From positions 46,660,001 through 46,724,000 of the forward strand of contig NC_090986.1 of assembly GCF_041146395.1 (NCBI RefSeq): a stretch of 64,000 nucleotides of DNA. The letters run 5' to 3'. The notes under the pieces are model-generated. The model had not been told where the DNA came from and did no database searches. It worked only from the letters and a program-made list of their open reading frames with translations. The translations under genes and the position numbers were made by a program. The first letter of the stretch is position 1, and the number at the start of each line of letters is the position of its first letter. The stretch comes from Eulemur rufifrons. Lineage: Eukaryota; Chordata; Mammalia; Primates; Lemuridae. Shown one piece after another: positions 1 to 9,729 of this stretch.

Positions 1-693
1 ACTTCTTACATAGCATTTCAGACTGTAGAAGCTCAAAGACCCCCGTCTGGGCCTAGAAATTGCAGCGGCATCACTTCTGCTACTTGGTATTAATAAAAGC
101 AGTCCTGTCCAGTGCCTGTCTGGATGCAGGGGGAGGTGCAAGGTTCACCTTGTAATTTTAATTGACATGTAAACTTTTATGTATTGTGTGCAACATGATC
201 CTTTAAAGTGTATATATACATGTAAAATGTATATATACATGTGGAGTATATATATAATTAATATATATAGGATGTTTTAATGTGTATATATGATTCAATC
301 TAGCTAATTAATAAATGCATTATCTCACAGTTATCATTTTTTGTGGTGAGAGCACTTAACATTCACTCTTTTTGCATTTTTCAAGAATACAATATATTGT
401 CATTATATATAGTTTATATTCTATATTTTCATTGAATATATTTCTGCCTTGTTTTTAATCAAAAGAATCTAAGCATAAGCACATGTATATAGTTAGATAT
501 CATATTATATACTTTTCTCAATTATATTAAATATTAAATAGCCTCATTACATGGAAGAAAGTTGTTTTTTTAATTTGTCATTGTAATTTCATTGTTATGT
601 CATTTTAAAAACCATAAATTTTATTTAAAATTATTGTTACACATTATTTTTTAAAAAAGGAAAATTATATATATATGTCTACCAAATTATTTG
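1..693. other. Unassigned AT-rich DNA
   Basis: No open frame or repeat I recognise. A TA-rich low-complexity patch with several tatatatac/atgtat units lies at about 208-275. Nothing suggests a gene. Confidence 0.5.
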
Positions 694-905
694 TTTTTTT
701 TAATTTCAGCATATTATAGGGGTACAAATGTTTAGGTTACAAATATCACCCTTGCCCCCCCCCGTTTCCCCCAGTCAGAGCTTCAAACGTGTCCATCCCC
801 TAGACGTTGCGCATCGCACTCATTATGTGTGTATATAACCATCCCTCCTCCCCACCCCCATCTGCCCAACGCCTGATGAATGTTATTCCTATATGTGAAC
901 TTAGG
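694..905 (-). mobile_element. L1 3' end, 5'-truncated
   Basis: Starts on the plus strand with a short poly(T) (the poly(A) tail of a minus-strand insertion), followed by tttcagcatattataggg and the motif agtcagagcttcaaacgtgt shared with at least four other L1 tails in this window (12616, 19871, 22067, 52391). Only the 3' UTR is present, so it has no coding part. It stops near gaacttaggta, where the longer copies continue with gatgatcagt. The family is a lemur-type L1; the subfamily is not assigned. Confidence 0.85.
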
Positions 906-3569
906 TATTTTTAAAAATGTAATTTTATTTAAATTTACTTTCTACCCATTTTTTTTAAATACTTTGGTATATGCATAAGAATATAATATTTAGCTCCAAT
1001 AATGGTACTTAACTTTGCATTATTTTTAAAACCTTCCTAAGATCTTTAGTGAAATCATTTGCAATAGCTTCAAAAATACACAAGTATATCCTTCTTACTC
1101 TAATTTTGTAAAGGAAGGAAATTATTTGGTTATCAACCAAAAGCAATGGAAGCTTCTGTAAATCACTTCAATTTATAGGCATCTTTTGACATTATAACGC
1201 AAAAATATCTGCTGACAGCAGACCAGAACTACTTTATTCTGAGTGGTAAAATTAACATGCAGACCAATAAATGGCATTTTTAGTTACAATTCATTAATAT
1301 GTTGTTAAGCATTTCTTTTTAAAGAATTATCCATGTATAAGAGACAGCATCAGCTCCTGACAGCTGTCCTCTATATGCTTTCTGTAAACATAAAATGAAG
1401 CAACATCCCACTCATTCTCTCTGGAAAGACAGCTTTCAGAGCTTTATGCAAATAACATGACCCTCTAGCCGTGGCACATTCTTCAAAAAGACACCTACCT
1501 TCAAAACTGACAGCAAGTAATAATGTGACAAACGAGCATACAGCCTGCACATGTGCCACATATTTCACCTAGAATCCTTGGATGTGATAAAATTAACATG
1601 ACCTCTATTGCCAAGGACGTTATAATCAATGCAACAGTGTCGCATAGGAAAAGCAGAAGTGGGGGCTATGTCCTCATTTAGTAGGCTTTTACTTAAAGCT
1701 TCTTAAAATCAATTTGCTTTTTCATTTTTTGGCCTGACATACACTCATAGGATTTCTATTGTCTTCATTACAAGAAGAAGCCACCATATTTGCTGATAGT
1801 TGGGGAGAAAGAGAGGTCACATATGATATACTTGAGTAATTAGTCTGTGGGTAAGTAATATAAAACTTTAATGAATATTGATATTGAGATTAAAGACTTG
1901 GCTTATTGTTAGTATAGCCTGCTATACGTTTTGCTTTGTTTTACAATTGACATCTTTTCCCTTTTAAAGAGAGAAGACAAAGACAAATGATGCATCTTTT
2001 TTCTTTTTTATTGATGAGAGAATTATACAAAGAAGTATAATAAAATATTTCCAACTGACTTTGCAAAAAGGTAATGTATAAATGAATTGTTTTCAGTGTA
2101 CCCACACATGAATGCAATAAGCACTCCATGAGAGCTTTATTGTATCTTAATTGTAGCAATCAAATTTAAGAAAAAAACCATAGGGCACTTTTAAAATCTG
2201 CCTTGACAGACTTTTGGCAAAAATTAAAAGTCCTAAACAAAAATAATCTTTGTGGCATCAAGCTGAGATCTAGGCCACCAGCAGATATGGACATCAAAAT
2301 GTAGCAAAAGTAGATTTAGATGTTTGCTTGTAATTATTTTGGAGCCACTGAACAGAATCATATCTGTAAATAATTTATGTTCAGTGTTCATGGTTATTTA
2401 AGATGTGTGGAAAATAAATAAGAACTAACAAACTATATGATTCCGTATCTACTAATGGGGTTGGGGAACAAAAGTAGATTGAGTTTATCAGGCATAAAAA
2501 TACATTTGGAAGACAAACAAAAAGTCATTTGATCCCAGTTTCAAAATAGTGCATTTTCCCCTGCTAGGTGAAATTTTTATACATATTGAATAAATCCAGG
2601 TGATAATTACATATGTGGAATATATCCATGTAGTAATTATACATGTTAAATCTATACATGTAGTAATGAACAAAAAAAGGCATAGGTTTTAATTATTATT
2701 CAAACAGAAGAAGGTATCTCTGCACTCCCAGAAAATAAAAACATGTTAGTAGATTGAGGATGAATTTTTAATATTGTAACTAAAGGCCAAATGATTTTAA
2801 CATTATAAATTTCAAAAAAGGTAATGTAAAGCTTATCTTTATTTTACAAGGAAGCTCATTTGTTTACATATTTCTAATTACTGGTAAAAAAAAAAAAAAA
2901 AAAAGGAATTGACCTAGGAAGGAGGTTTGCTCATTTTATAATCCTTTCTGTGTTTATAAAAGTATAAAATATTCCAAAGGTTCAGAAGCACACAAAATTA
3001 TAGATGTTTTCTAACCATTAGATTTGGTACACATTGAATCTGACATTTTTAGTTTATTATTAATTTATCTTTATCTTTTCAAAGGTATGCATGTAAAATG
3101 AATAAACACAAATAGTTCTTCATAGCTTACTTGGGAAAAAGTAGTACTCTGCTTCTTTTAGTCACATGTTCTATGCTCCCCAGAGGCATTCACTTTTGAT
3201 TACATTAGCTGTTCGGTTTGACATTGATCTTTTGTCCCTATACATGTTTATATTTCTACTTCTTTATCTCTTACTATTAGGCAATTTCCAATTATTTGCA
3301 TTTTGGGTATGAGGATTTAAGTTTCTTTTTCATAACAATTTTGAGACATGTTTATGGAGCCCTGTCATATTTTCCCAATAAAATTGCATTATAAATTTTG
3401 TACAACCCATATTTAGTTTTTAAATTATAATGGTTATTTACACACTAGTCACAACTGATTCACTATGATTCACTATGTAAACAACATTCTACAACTGATT
3501 TCTTATTCTAGTATATATATGTGTATTTTCTAACTTAAAATCATTTTTATTTTAATGCTTACTTTGCTT
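906..3569. other. Unassigned AT-rich DNA
   Basis: Long AT-rich stretch with only short chance open frames. A poly(A) run lies at about 2886-2904. I see no coding signal, no RNA gene and no repeat I can name. Confidence 0.5.
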
Positions 3570-3814
3570 GATGCATACGCACTTTTTAGGCCATGGATGG
3601 TAGTTTTGGCAGAAACATTGTATGCTGAAAGGCAAATCCATATCCAGTGAAAATTTCTACTCCTGTAAGGACAAAAAAAAAGAGGTCCATGTTGCTGAAC
3701 CCTTGTATAACCTTCATCTCTGCAACCATCAGCAAGGACAAGGGTGCCTGGAGAAAGAGGTTGACTGGTAGCCACAGAATGAATCATCCTTCCCACCATC
3801 ACAGTATTTCCCAT
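3570..3814 (-). pseudogene. Inverted fragment of ERVL integrase
   Basis: The minus strand reads a piece of the same ERVL integrase that the plus strand continues from about 3808. Minus-strand residues such as HSVATSQPLSP and AKTTIHGL belong upstream of the segment that starts with HGIASD on the plus strand. The order fits an inversion in place. Within the fragment the part between the two residue blocks is shortened, and one frameshift is needed to read both. It cannot encode a working integrase. Confidence 0.7.
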
Positions 3815-4100
3815 GGCATTGCTTCTGACAAACTCACTTCACAGCCAAGGAAGTGTGGCAATGAGAACATTTTTATGGAATTCACTAGTCTTATGTTCCT
3901 TACCATCCTGAAGCAGCTAGATTGATGCAATGATGGAATAGCTTTTTGGAGACTCAGTTACAGCACAAGCCAGATGGTAATGACCCTGCAGGGCTGGCAA
4001 GGTTTTCCAGAAGACTGTATGTGCTTTAAATCAGCATTTAATCTATGGCACTGTATTTTGATCGCCAGGATGCATGAGTCCAAGAATCAAGGGTTGGAAA
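3808..4100 (+). pseudogene. ERVL integrase fragment
   Basis: Plus-strand reading frames give HGIASD (containing an aspartate of the integrase core) and, after a frameshift, a FTAKEV-like stretch. Near 3910-3960 the sequence reads like the conserved end of the core domain, a glutamate-containing EAA/RWN segment, with stops. The frame then runs into the 145-codon open frame that starts at 3974. In a live ERVL this enzyme joins viral DNA to the chromosome. Here it is only a fossil. Confidence 0.7.
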
Positions 4101-4411
4101 TGGGAGTGGCACAACTCACCGTTACTCCTAGTGTCCCACTAGCAAAATTAATGCTTCCTGTTCCCAGGACCTTATGCTCTACTGACTTAGAGGTCTTAGT
4201 TCCAGAGGGAGGACTGATTTCACTAGGAGACAGAACAATGATTCCATTGAACTGGATGTTAAGACTGCTACCTGGCCTCTATGAGCACTTTATGCCTCTG
4301 AGTAAGTGGGCTAAGAGGAAAGTAATGCTGTTGGCTGGAGTGATTGATCCAGACTACCAAGAGGAAATTGGATTGCTACTCCATAATGGAAGAAAAGAAG
4401 AGAATGCCTGA
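3974..4411 (+). pseudogene. ERVL pol end: integrase C-terminus and dUTPase
   Basis: Open for 145 codons. The second half resembles the dUTPase that ERVL viruses carry at the end of pol: residues ISLGDRTMIPLNW and AGVIDPDYQEEIGLLL match dUTPase motifs, the latter being the nucleotide-binding loop with the conserved aspartate and tyrosine. dUTPase hydrolyses dUTP and keeps uracil out of viral DNA. The frame stops at 4411 before the C-terminal glycine-rich motif, after which foreign sequence interrupts the gene. The start codon is a chance internal ATG. No sign of domestication: neighbouring parts are broken. Confidence 0.75.
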
Positions 4412-4456
4412 AATACAGGAGATTCCTTAGAGCTTCTCTTATTTTTACAATGTCCT

Positions 4457-5087
4457 GTTGTCATGTTTCAGGCTGAAACATTGGTACTTGGAACACCCAT
4501 GGAGGAAGAATGACCAGAAGTAAGGCAAGTAAGGCAAAGTAAGGCAAGCAAGAAAATGAGGTTCATAGAGGAGAGAAAGATAGGATTATAGAGCAAGAGC
4601 AAGATAGAGGTTTGCAGAGCATGATGCATATGCCACAGGTGGCGACTGGATGGACCCATTATCTCAGCAAAAGGAGAACAAAAGGAAGGACACCAAAAAG
4701 GGCCTGGTTATGGTCTGTGTCTTGTCTGGATTGGAACATCCCTGGTGACTCAGATGTCACCATGGAACTGCTTTAATTGGACAGTGGGGAGTTTCATCAC
4801 TACACATGCAGGTTATTCTAGGTAAATTTCCGAACTCTATGATACCTATGTTGCTTGGTCCCTGGGCTGGAGAGTCCTCTGTATGCTTTTGCAGCTGGTG
4901 CATTGAGTTATTATTGGTAGATTCACAGGGTATTCCCTCATCCTCTAGGTATGGCAGTTGCTTGGGATATTAGGGTGGTGCAGGACCAAGATGGGGGCCT
5001 TCTTCACAGGTGGGGCAATCGTACCAAAGCAACAGCACCCACTTTTGTCCCTAGGAGACCCAGAATCCCTCTCTATCTACCTAACAC
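4457..5087. other. Unidentified 630-bp block inside ERVL
   Basis: This block interrupts the ERVL dUTPase tail: recognisable ERVL sequence stops near acaatgtcctgtt and resumes at actgtgattaagatcaatgg. It has a small tandem of aagtaaggca-like units at about 4518-4550 and an open plus-strand frame that starts at 4951 and runs on into the resumed ERVL sequence. It may be an insertion or a part of a divergent ERVL that I do not recognise. No poly(A) tail or target duplication is obvious. Confidence 0.45.
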
Positions 5088-5643
5088 TGTGATTAAGATC
5101 AATGGGAAATTACAACGACTCAATTCAAGTGGACCACAAATGGCTCAGATGCTTCAGGAATGAAGGTTTGGGTCACTCAGCCAAGTAAAAAGGCAATACA
5201 GGATGGGACAGGAAAGAAGGAAGTTACAAATACCACCTAAGGTCACATGATCAGTCAGTGAAATAAGGATTGTAATTGTCATGATTATTTCCTCCCTATT
5301 TTGTTAGGAATACATTTGTGTGTGTATAAACATAGATAAAACAAATATCTTTTTTTCTTCTCTTATTCTCTTATCATGTAATGTAAGATGCACTGATTTT
5401 ACATCAGTATTTAAGTACTGTTAATTTTACATTATAATATTTAACTCATGAGATACCAGGAGAAGAATAAACATGACTCAAGAACTTTACTTCCCATTCT
5501 AGAGAAGAGATTAGTGGATTTTTTTTGTATGCAGGTTACTTGTATCATGTTAGGTGGAATTATGACCTTGTTATTGTCTTTATTTCGAGATTAAGTATGG
5601 TTTATGAGATGCCTATTGGAGTAAAACTGACACATGGTTGACC

Positions 5644-5700
5644 TGTGATCGTCAACTTTATGGGTCAACTTGACTGGCCTAAGTCATGAATGGTGATTAT
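5644..5700 (+). mobile_element. Start of ERVL 3' LTR (MLT2-like)
   Basis: Immediately after the ERVL internal 3' end the sequence reads tgtgatcgtcaactttatg followed by tcaacttgactggcc, a recognisable start of an MLT2-type LTR. Similarity fades after about 5700, so the LTR is truncated or badly decayed. Confidence 0.6.
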
Positions 5701-6139
5701 TTTAGTTTCCTTTTGCACAGGGCCTCATGTTTTTGTAGGGAGTTCATTTCAAACCTCTCACTGTATGCACATCAAATGCCATTGATGTTGTATTTACTTG
5801 GCTATTAATTTCCAAGTAATTCCCAAGGGGTATTGGCCCTTAGTATCTAAATTTTTGTTGAGATGCCATAAGACCACAACTTTCTCTAAATTTTGATCAC
5901 TCTTGTTTTCTCTCTGTAAGCTACATATTAAAATTATTATTGAAATCTTTATTTATATCCAGCTTTTGAGTATGCAACACTGAGGCATCAGTATAACCTG
6001 TGTCCTCCATGTTCCAGACTTCTTTTTCCATTGCAAATGTGACTTTTATTTTCCTGCCTAAATTCACTTCAGTATCTACCCATTCTTTATATATATTTAG
6101 TTATGATTGTAGGAAAATTTATCTATGATATAACTCCTG
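5701..6139. other. Unassigned DNA between ERVL and nested LTRs
   Basis: No coding potential or named repeat seen. It may contain unrecognisable remains of the ERVL 3' LTR. Confidence 0.4.
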
Positions 6140-6144
6140 ATGTC
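6140..6144. repeat. Target site duplication of outer LTR, left copy
   Basis: ATGTC directly abuts the TG end of the outer LTR and is repeated at 7540-7544 on the other side. Confidence 0.8.
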
Positions 6145-6463
6145 TGTTATAGCCTAAGGTGCGAGAAATGACCACCTAAAGACCGAATTGAGCCAAATTA
6201 GGAGTCTTTATTAGCTGACCAGCGACCACCCCTGTTCTGGGAAAGTCCAGAGACAGAGAATGGCCCCGATCTTAAAGTGGGCAGGGGTTGTATACCTTTA
6301 CCACTAAAAATACTAACAATACACATACAGTTCAGAACATGTTGATTACAATAATTCATAAGCAAGCAAACTTACAGAAGCAAATAGCAACCGTTAAATC
6401 AAGGAACATTTCTTTGAGGAACATCCAAGGAACATTTTTCCAAGGAACAGCCAAGCGTAGTAC

Positions 6464-6467
6464 AATG
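6464..6467. repeat. Target site duplication of inner LTR, left copy
   Basis: AATG before the TG start of the inner LTR; matches 7340-7343. Confidence 0.8.
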
Positions 6468-7067
6468 TGAGGAACAGGAATTGATAGTAGGAAAATGTGT
6501 GCTCTCTTTGATTCTAACTGATGCTATTCGCTTCTGTGACTATGTTTGCTTTTAGTTGTTTAATAAATATAGTTAATCAGAATGAAAAACAGAGATAAGA
6601 AGAAAGGTAACTCCATGATAGGCTAGGCTTCCTGGATGTGAGAAGCCTAGTTCTGCTTCTGTATATATGGCTTGCTGGCTTGGTGCTTAGCATAAGTGGA
6701 GCCATGGCAGGCTTCACTAAAGTAAAGGAAAACAAAGCCCCAGGGAGGTAACGGCAAGTTGCTTCCTGATAAAGGGCTGGAGAGTCCAGGGGCCCTCCAA
6801 CCAACTAAGTAGATAAAAAGAGCAAGACATGATCAGTGCATGAACGGCTTGTGCAGGGCGTGTGTTCCCAGTATCTCTTGTAACCAAAAACTAGAAGGTA
6901 TGCAACAACAGCCCCCCTCCCCCGTCGGAGACCCTCTTCTTCCCCTGGATGATGTTAACTACAACTGGCGCCAGTGCAAAAAGCCCGAAGCTTAGAGTCA
7001 ACAAACCTGAAGCCAACGCGATCAGCCACTTCTAAAAAAAGGAACAAATAAACTGAAGGGGGATGAA

Positions 7068-7158
7068 GTGCAGACTAGTGTGTCGTGTGCAGACTAGTAT
7101 GTCATATGCAGACTAACGTGTCGTGTGCAGACTAACCTGTTGTGTGAAAACTAGCATA
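7068..7158 (+). repeat. 19-bp tandem repeat in LTR U3
   Basis: About five units with a period of 19 bases and core gcagacta(g/a), directly upstream of the TATA box. The sister LTR at 23728-24647 has about seven units, so copy number varies within the family. Such U3 repeats often act as enhancers in retroviral LTRs; that role is inferred here. Confidence 0.8.
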
Positions 7159-7166
7159 CAGAAAAG

Positions 7167-7174
7167 TATAAAAG
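7167..7174 (+). promoter_or_regulatory. TATA box of inner LTR
   Basis: TATAAAAG lies about 95 bases before the LTR poly(A) signal, the spacing expected for U3/R. Initiation would fall near 7195-7200. Confidence 0.6.
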
Positions 7175-7263
7175 CTTAACCTTTACCTCATGGCGGGGTC
7201 CTAGTTCCTGGAGAGGCCACTGCGTTGGTGCTCTGGAATTTGGACCCTGGCCCGGGGCTAGTT

Positions 7264-7269
7264 AATAAA
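7264..7269 (+). terminator. Poly(A) signal of inner LTR
   Basis: AATAAA in the context gttaataaactcc, followed by a T-rich stretch, as at an R/U5 boundary. Confidence 0.65.
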
Positions 7270-7339
7270 CTCCTTTGTCTTTTTGCAGTCTCAGTGACTG
7301 CCTCTCTGTTCCTGGGGCCAAGGGGAACCAGATCTAACA

Positions 7340-7343
7340 AATG
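7340..7343. repeat. Target site duplication of inner LTR, right copy
   Basis: AATG after the CA end of the inner LTR; matches 6464-6467. Confidence 0.8.
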
Positions 7344-7539
7344 TAACTATACACACCTAATGATTTTAAACAATCACTTACAAGTTAATCACTGTATAAA
7401 TTTTTTTTCTGTTATTCATATATTCTTTTCTCAACTTCACAGGACAGTGAGTCCGTACACAAGATGGCTGCACTAGCCTGCATACAAGATGGCTTCACTG
7501 TGGCTCACAGAGCTATAGTGATTACTGTGCCTCATCACA

Positions 7540-7544
7540 ATGTC
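7540..7544. repeat. Target site duplication of outer LTR, right copy
   Basis: ATGTC directly follows the CA end of the outer LTR (plus-strand view) and matches 6140-6144. Confidence 0.8.
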
Positions 7545-9729
7545 CTTTTCAACTTTATTTCGTAGAATTCACTCTTTTTTGCATGTATTCTTCAATTCTG
7601 TTTTATGGGTCTGGGTTACACATTTGCCATTCCCTTTGAAGTTGAAGAACTTTTCTTGCTTTTCCTGTCTTTCTTCATCCTTTCAAAGCCTACTTCTTTA
7701 TGGAATTTTTGACAAACTAGATATATTATTTTTGGTTCAAATAATATAAATGTTCTTATGTCTTACAGATCTATGTTTAATTTATACTTTTGTTTACAGT
7801 ACTTATCATAGTTCCTGATTTATTCTACACACTAAAAATATATATTCCCTGAATAATCAAATAATCAATCATATAGTATATGACTCAGGAAATGAAATAA
7901 TGATTACATAAAGAAGATAACACAGTGCTAAGTACTGTTCACCTATACGGTGTTTTCATTATTTATAGGGTAAGCTAATTAGCTTTATTGAAATTTTTGC
8001 TTGTCATTCATTTGACTTTATGTTGTACAGATGCACATATCCAAGTTGCTATTCATTAAAATAAAACAATAAAGTTTGAAGTAGTCAAAGACATTCTGTA
8101 AAGAATTTAATTTATTTCAGTAAATCTCAATTTCATGGATAAAATGAGTGACCATATGCATTAAAGAATCAATTTTAGCATGATTAATAAATCATTAGAT
8201 AAGCAATGGTCAGATAATTCAAAAAGGGCAAACATTTTCTCATAAGGTATGGCATTGGAAGTAATAAATAGCTTTCATGGCAAGTAAGAGCCAGTTAAAT
8301 ATTTTGTGACAGGACTAGACTTAGAATTACAGTCTACAATAACACAAAAAATATATATATACAATTTGTTTTATTTATCTTTTCCATGACTTAAAGAATA
8401 TCACATGATATAATATATTTTTGAAAACAAAATAAAAATTTGATAAAATATTTATATACAGCTTTATGCCTTCTAATTGCTATATTATGTAATACCTATT
8501 CAAGTTGCAATTTATACCTATCTATATTTCAACCAAATGACATTATTACTTATATTTTACTTTTTCTTTTAAAAGAAAGAAATGTTAACAGTTTTACAGC
8601 ATTACTACAAAGTCTTCTTATTCTCATTTATATATATGCCATACTATGTATAGCTTATCCCTATTATTGGATAATTAGTAAATATCAATCATGTTTTAAT
8701 ATAAATTATGCTGTCATAAATATTTATTTATGCATATGACTCAAATAATGTACAAATGTGTGACCGTGTATTGTATATCTGCACATTTTTTCAGAAATTT
8801 CAAATTTATTGGAACACATGGGACAGTCTATAGTTTACAATGTTGTGATATGTTTTATATATCTGTATTTATAAAACATTTTTAATTAACATATTTATTT
8901 AGTAAATAAACTTTCAAAAAATCTATCACTTGCATTGCATGTTTCAAAAACAACTATTCTATGTTTACCAGTTCTACCACTTTATTCTATTGCATATATC
9001 TTTGATTCTAATTTTGCACAATTTTCCCTTAAACCATATTTTTGATGGGATAAAGTAGACTGATTACTAAAATTTAGATATTATTCAATTATTCCACCAC
9101 AGATATTTGGAATATTTCAGCCAGAATGGTTTGACTGTGTATTTTGTCTTTATGAAATAATACAAATTTACTGATTCTTATACCTACACAATTCAATAAT
9201 TATATAATCTTTTTATTCTGTTGTTAAGACAGAAATATAAGTAATTTGAGTATTAGAATGATGGATCAAATTTCAAACAAATTGTTATTGTATTTAAAAG
9301 ATGGCACTTTATATACTACCAAGTTTAAAAGGCAATTTGCAGCTATATAACCATTTGATGTAATTGTTTTTATTATTTCAATTTTAATACATCATATTCA
9401 TTTTATAATTGCTACATGTGTCCAAAATGTAGATTTAATGTAACAAAAATGGCATTTCTACTAATACATTTAAATTATGTGCTTTCCTTTAATAGTTTAT
9501 CTTATACAACTATATTGAAGAAGTCTAATTATATTTAAGAAAAGAGATTCATAGTTAGTATGTTATTCCACAGAAAAAGCACAGATAATACATAAAAATG
9601 TATAGTTGTCATTTTTCTAATGATTTTTAGAAGCTAATGCTTGCCCCTGCTTACACACACACACATTCACACGTACACACATATACACACAGAGGGACAA
9701 AAAAACAGGAAAGCAAATGAAGAAACAAA
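7545..9729. other. Unassigned AT-rich DNA
   Basis: Very AT-rich with chance open frames of low-complexity composition (for example around 8440-8739). A (CA)n-like run lies at 9651-9691. No repeat or gene recognised. Confidence 0.5.
9651..9691. repeat. (CA)n simple repeat
   Basis: Interrupted ca/ac dinucleotide run, including short tcac and cgta interruptions. Confidence 0.85.

Larger units (their letters stand above)
3570..5643 (+). mobile_element. ERVL internal region, decayed (integrase to 3' end)
   Basis: Remnant of an ERVL-class endogenous retrovirus in plus orientation. In order it shows part of the integrase core (about 3815-3960), the integrase C-terminal part (to about 4100), a dUTPase region (about 4190-4450), a 630-base block not typical of ERVL (about 4457-5087), the rest of the dUTPase tail (about 5088-5230), and the non-coding 3' part with the AT-rich run-in to the LTR (5230-5643). 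No env is visible, as expected for ERVL. The first 245 bases are inverted relative to the rest. Frameshifts and stops break it throughout. The 5' LTR, gag, protease and reverse transcriptase are absent. Confidence 0.85.
6468..7339 (+). mobile_element. Solo LTR (inner), young, ERV1-like
   Basis: 872-bp LTR with TG...CA ends (starts TGAGGAACAGG, ends GATCTAACA), flanked by the 4-bp direct repeat AATG (6464-6467 and 7340-7343). The 4-bp duplication fits gammaretrovirus-like ERV1. U3 carries a 19-bp tandem repeat (about 7068-7158), a TATA box TATAAAAG at 7167-7174 and a poly(A) signal AATAAA at 7264-7269. It is very similar over its whole length to the LTR at 23728-24647, which suggests recent activity. 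No internal sequence remains, so it arose by LTR-LTR recombination. It sits inside an older LTR of opposite orientation. Confidence 0.9.
6145..7539 (-). mobile_element. Solo LTR (outer), interrupted by a younger LTR
   Basis: On the minus strand the element begins TGTGATGAG (at 7539) and ends GGCTATAACA (at 6145), so it has TG...CA ends. It is flanked by the 5-bp direct repeat ATGTC (6140-6144 and 7540-7544). Without the inserted element and its duplicated AATG it is about 519 bp long. It has a poly(A) signal AATAAA on the minus strand (TTTATT at 6207-6212) and two AAGATGGC YY1-like sites near its 5' end (about 7462 and 7485). About 6390-6450 carries a repeated caaggaacat-like unit. No internal viral genes remain, so this is a solo LTR; the family is not named. 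Confidence 0.85.

Noticed and set aside
7068..7158. CRISPR-like array of regularly spaced repeats
   Set aside because: The 19-bp units are directly tandem without spacers, lie in an LTR U3 and the DNA is primate.
6145..7339. A single long LTR or provirus with inverted ends
   Set aside because: Two independent sets of target duplications and TG/CA ends fit two nested LTRs.
8440..8739. 99-codon plus frame with hydrophobic stretches as a membrane protein
   Set aside because: Composition is that of AT-rich DNA (Ile, Tyr, Leu, Asn rich), with no conserved feature.
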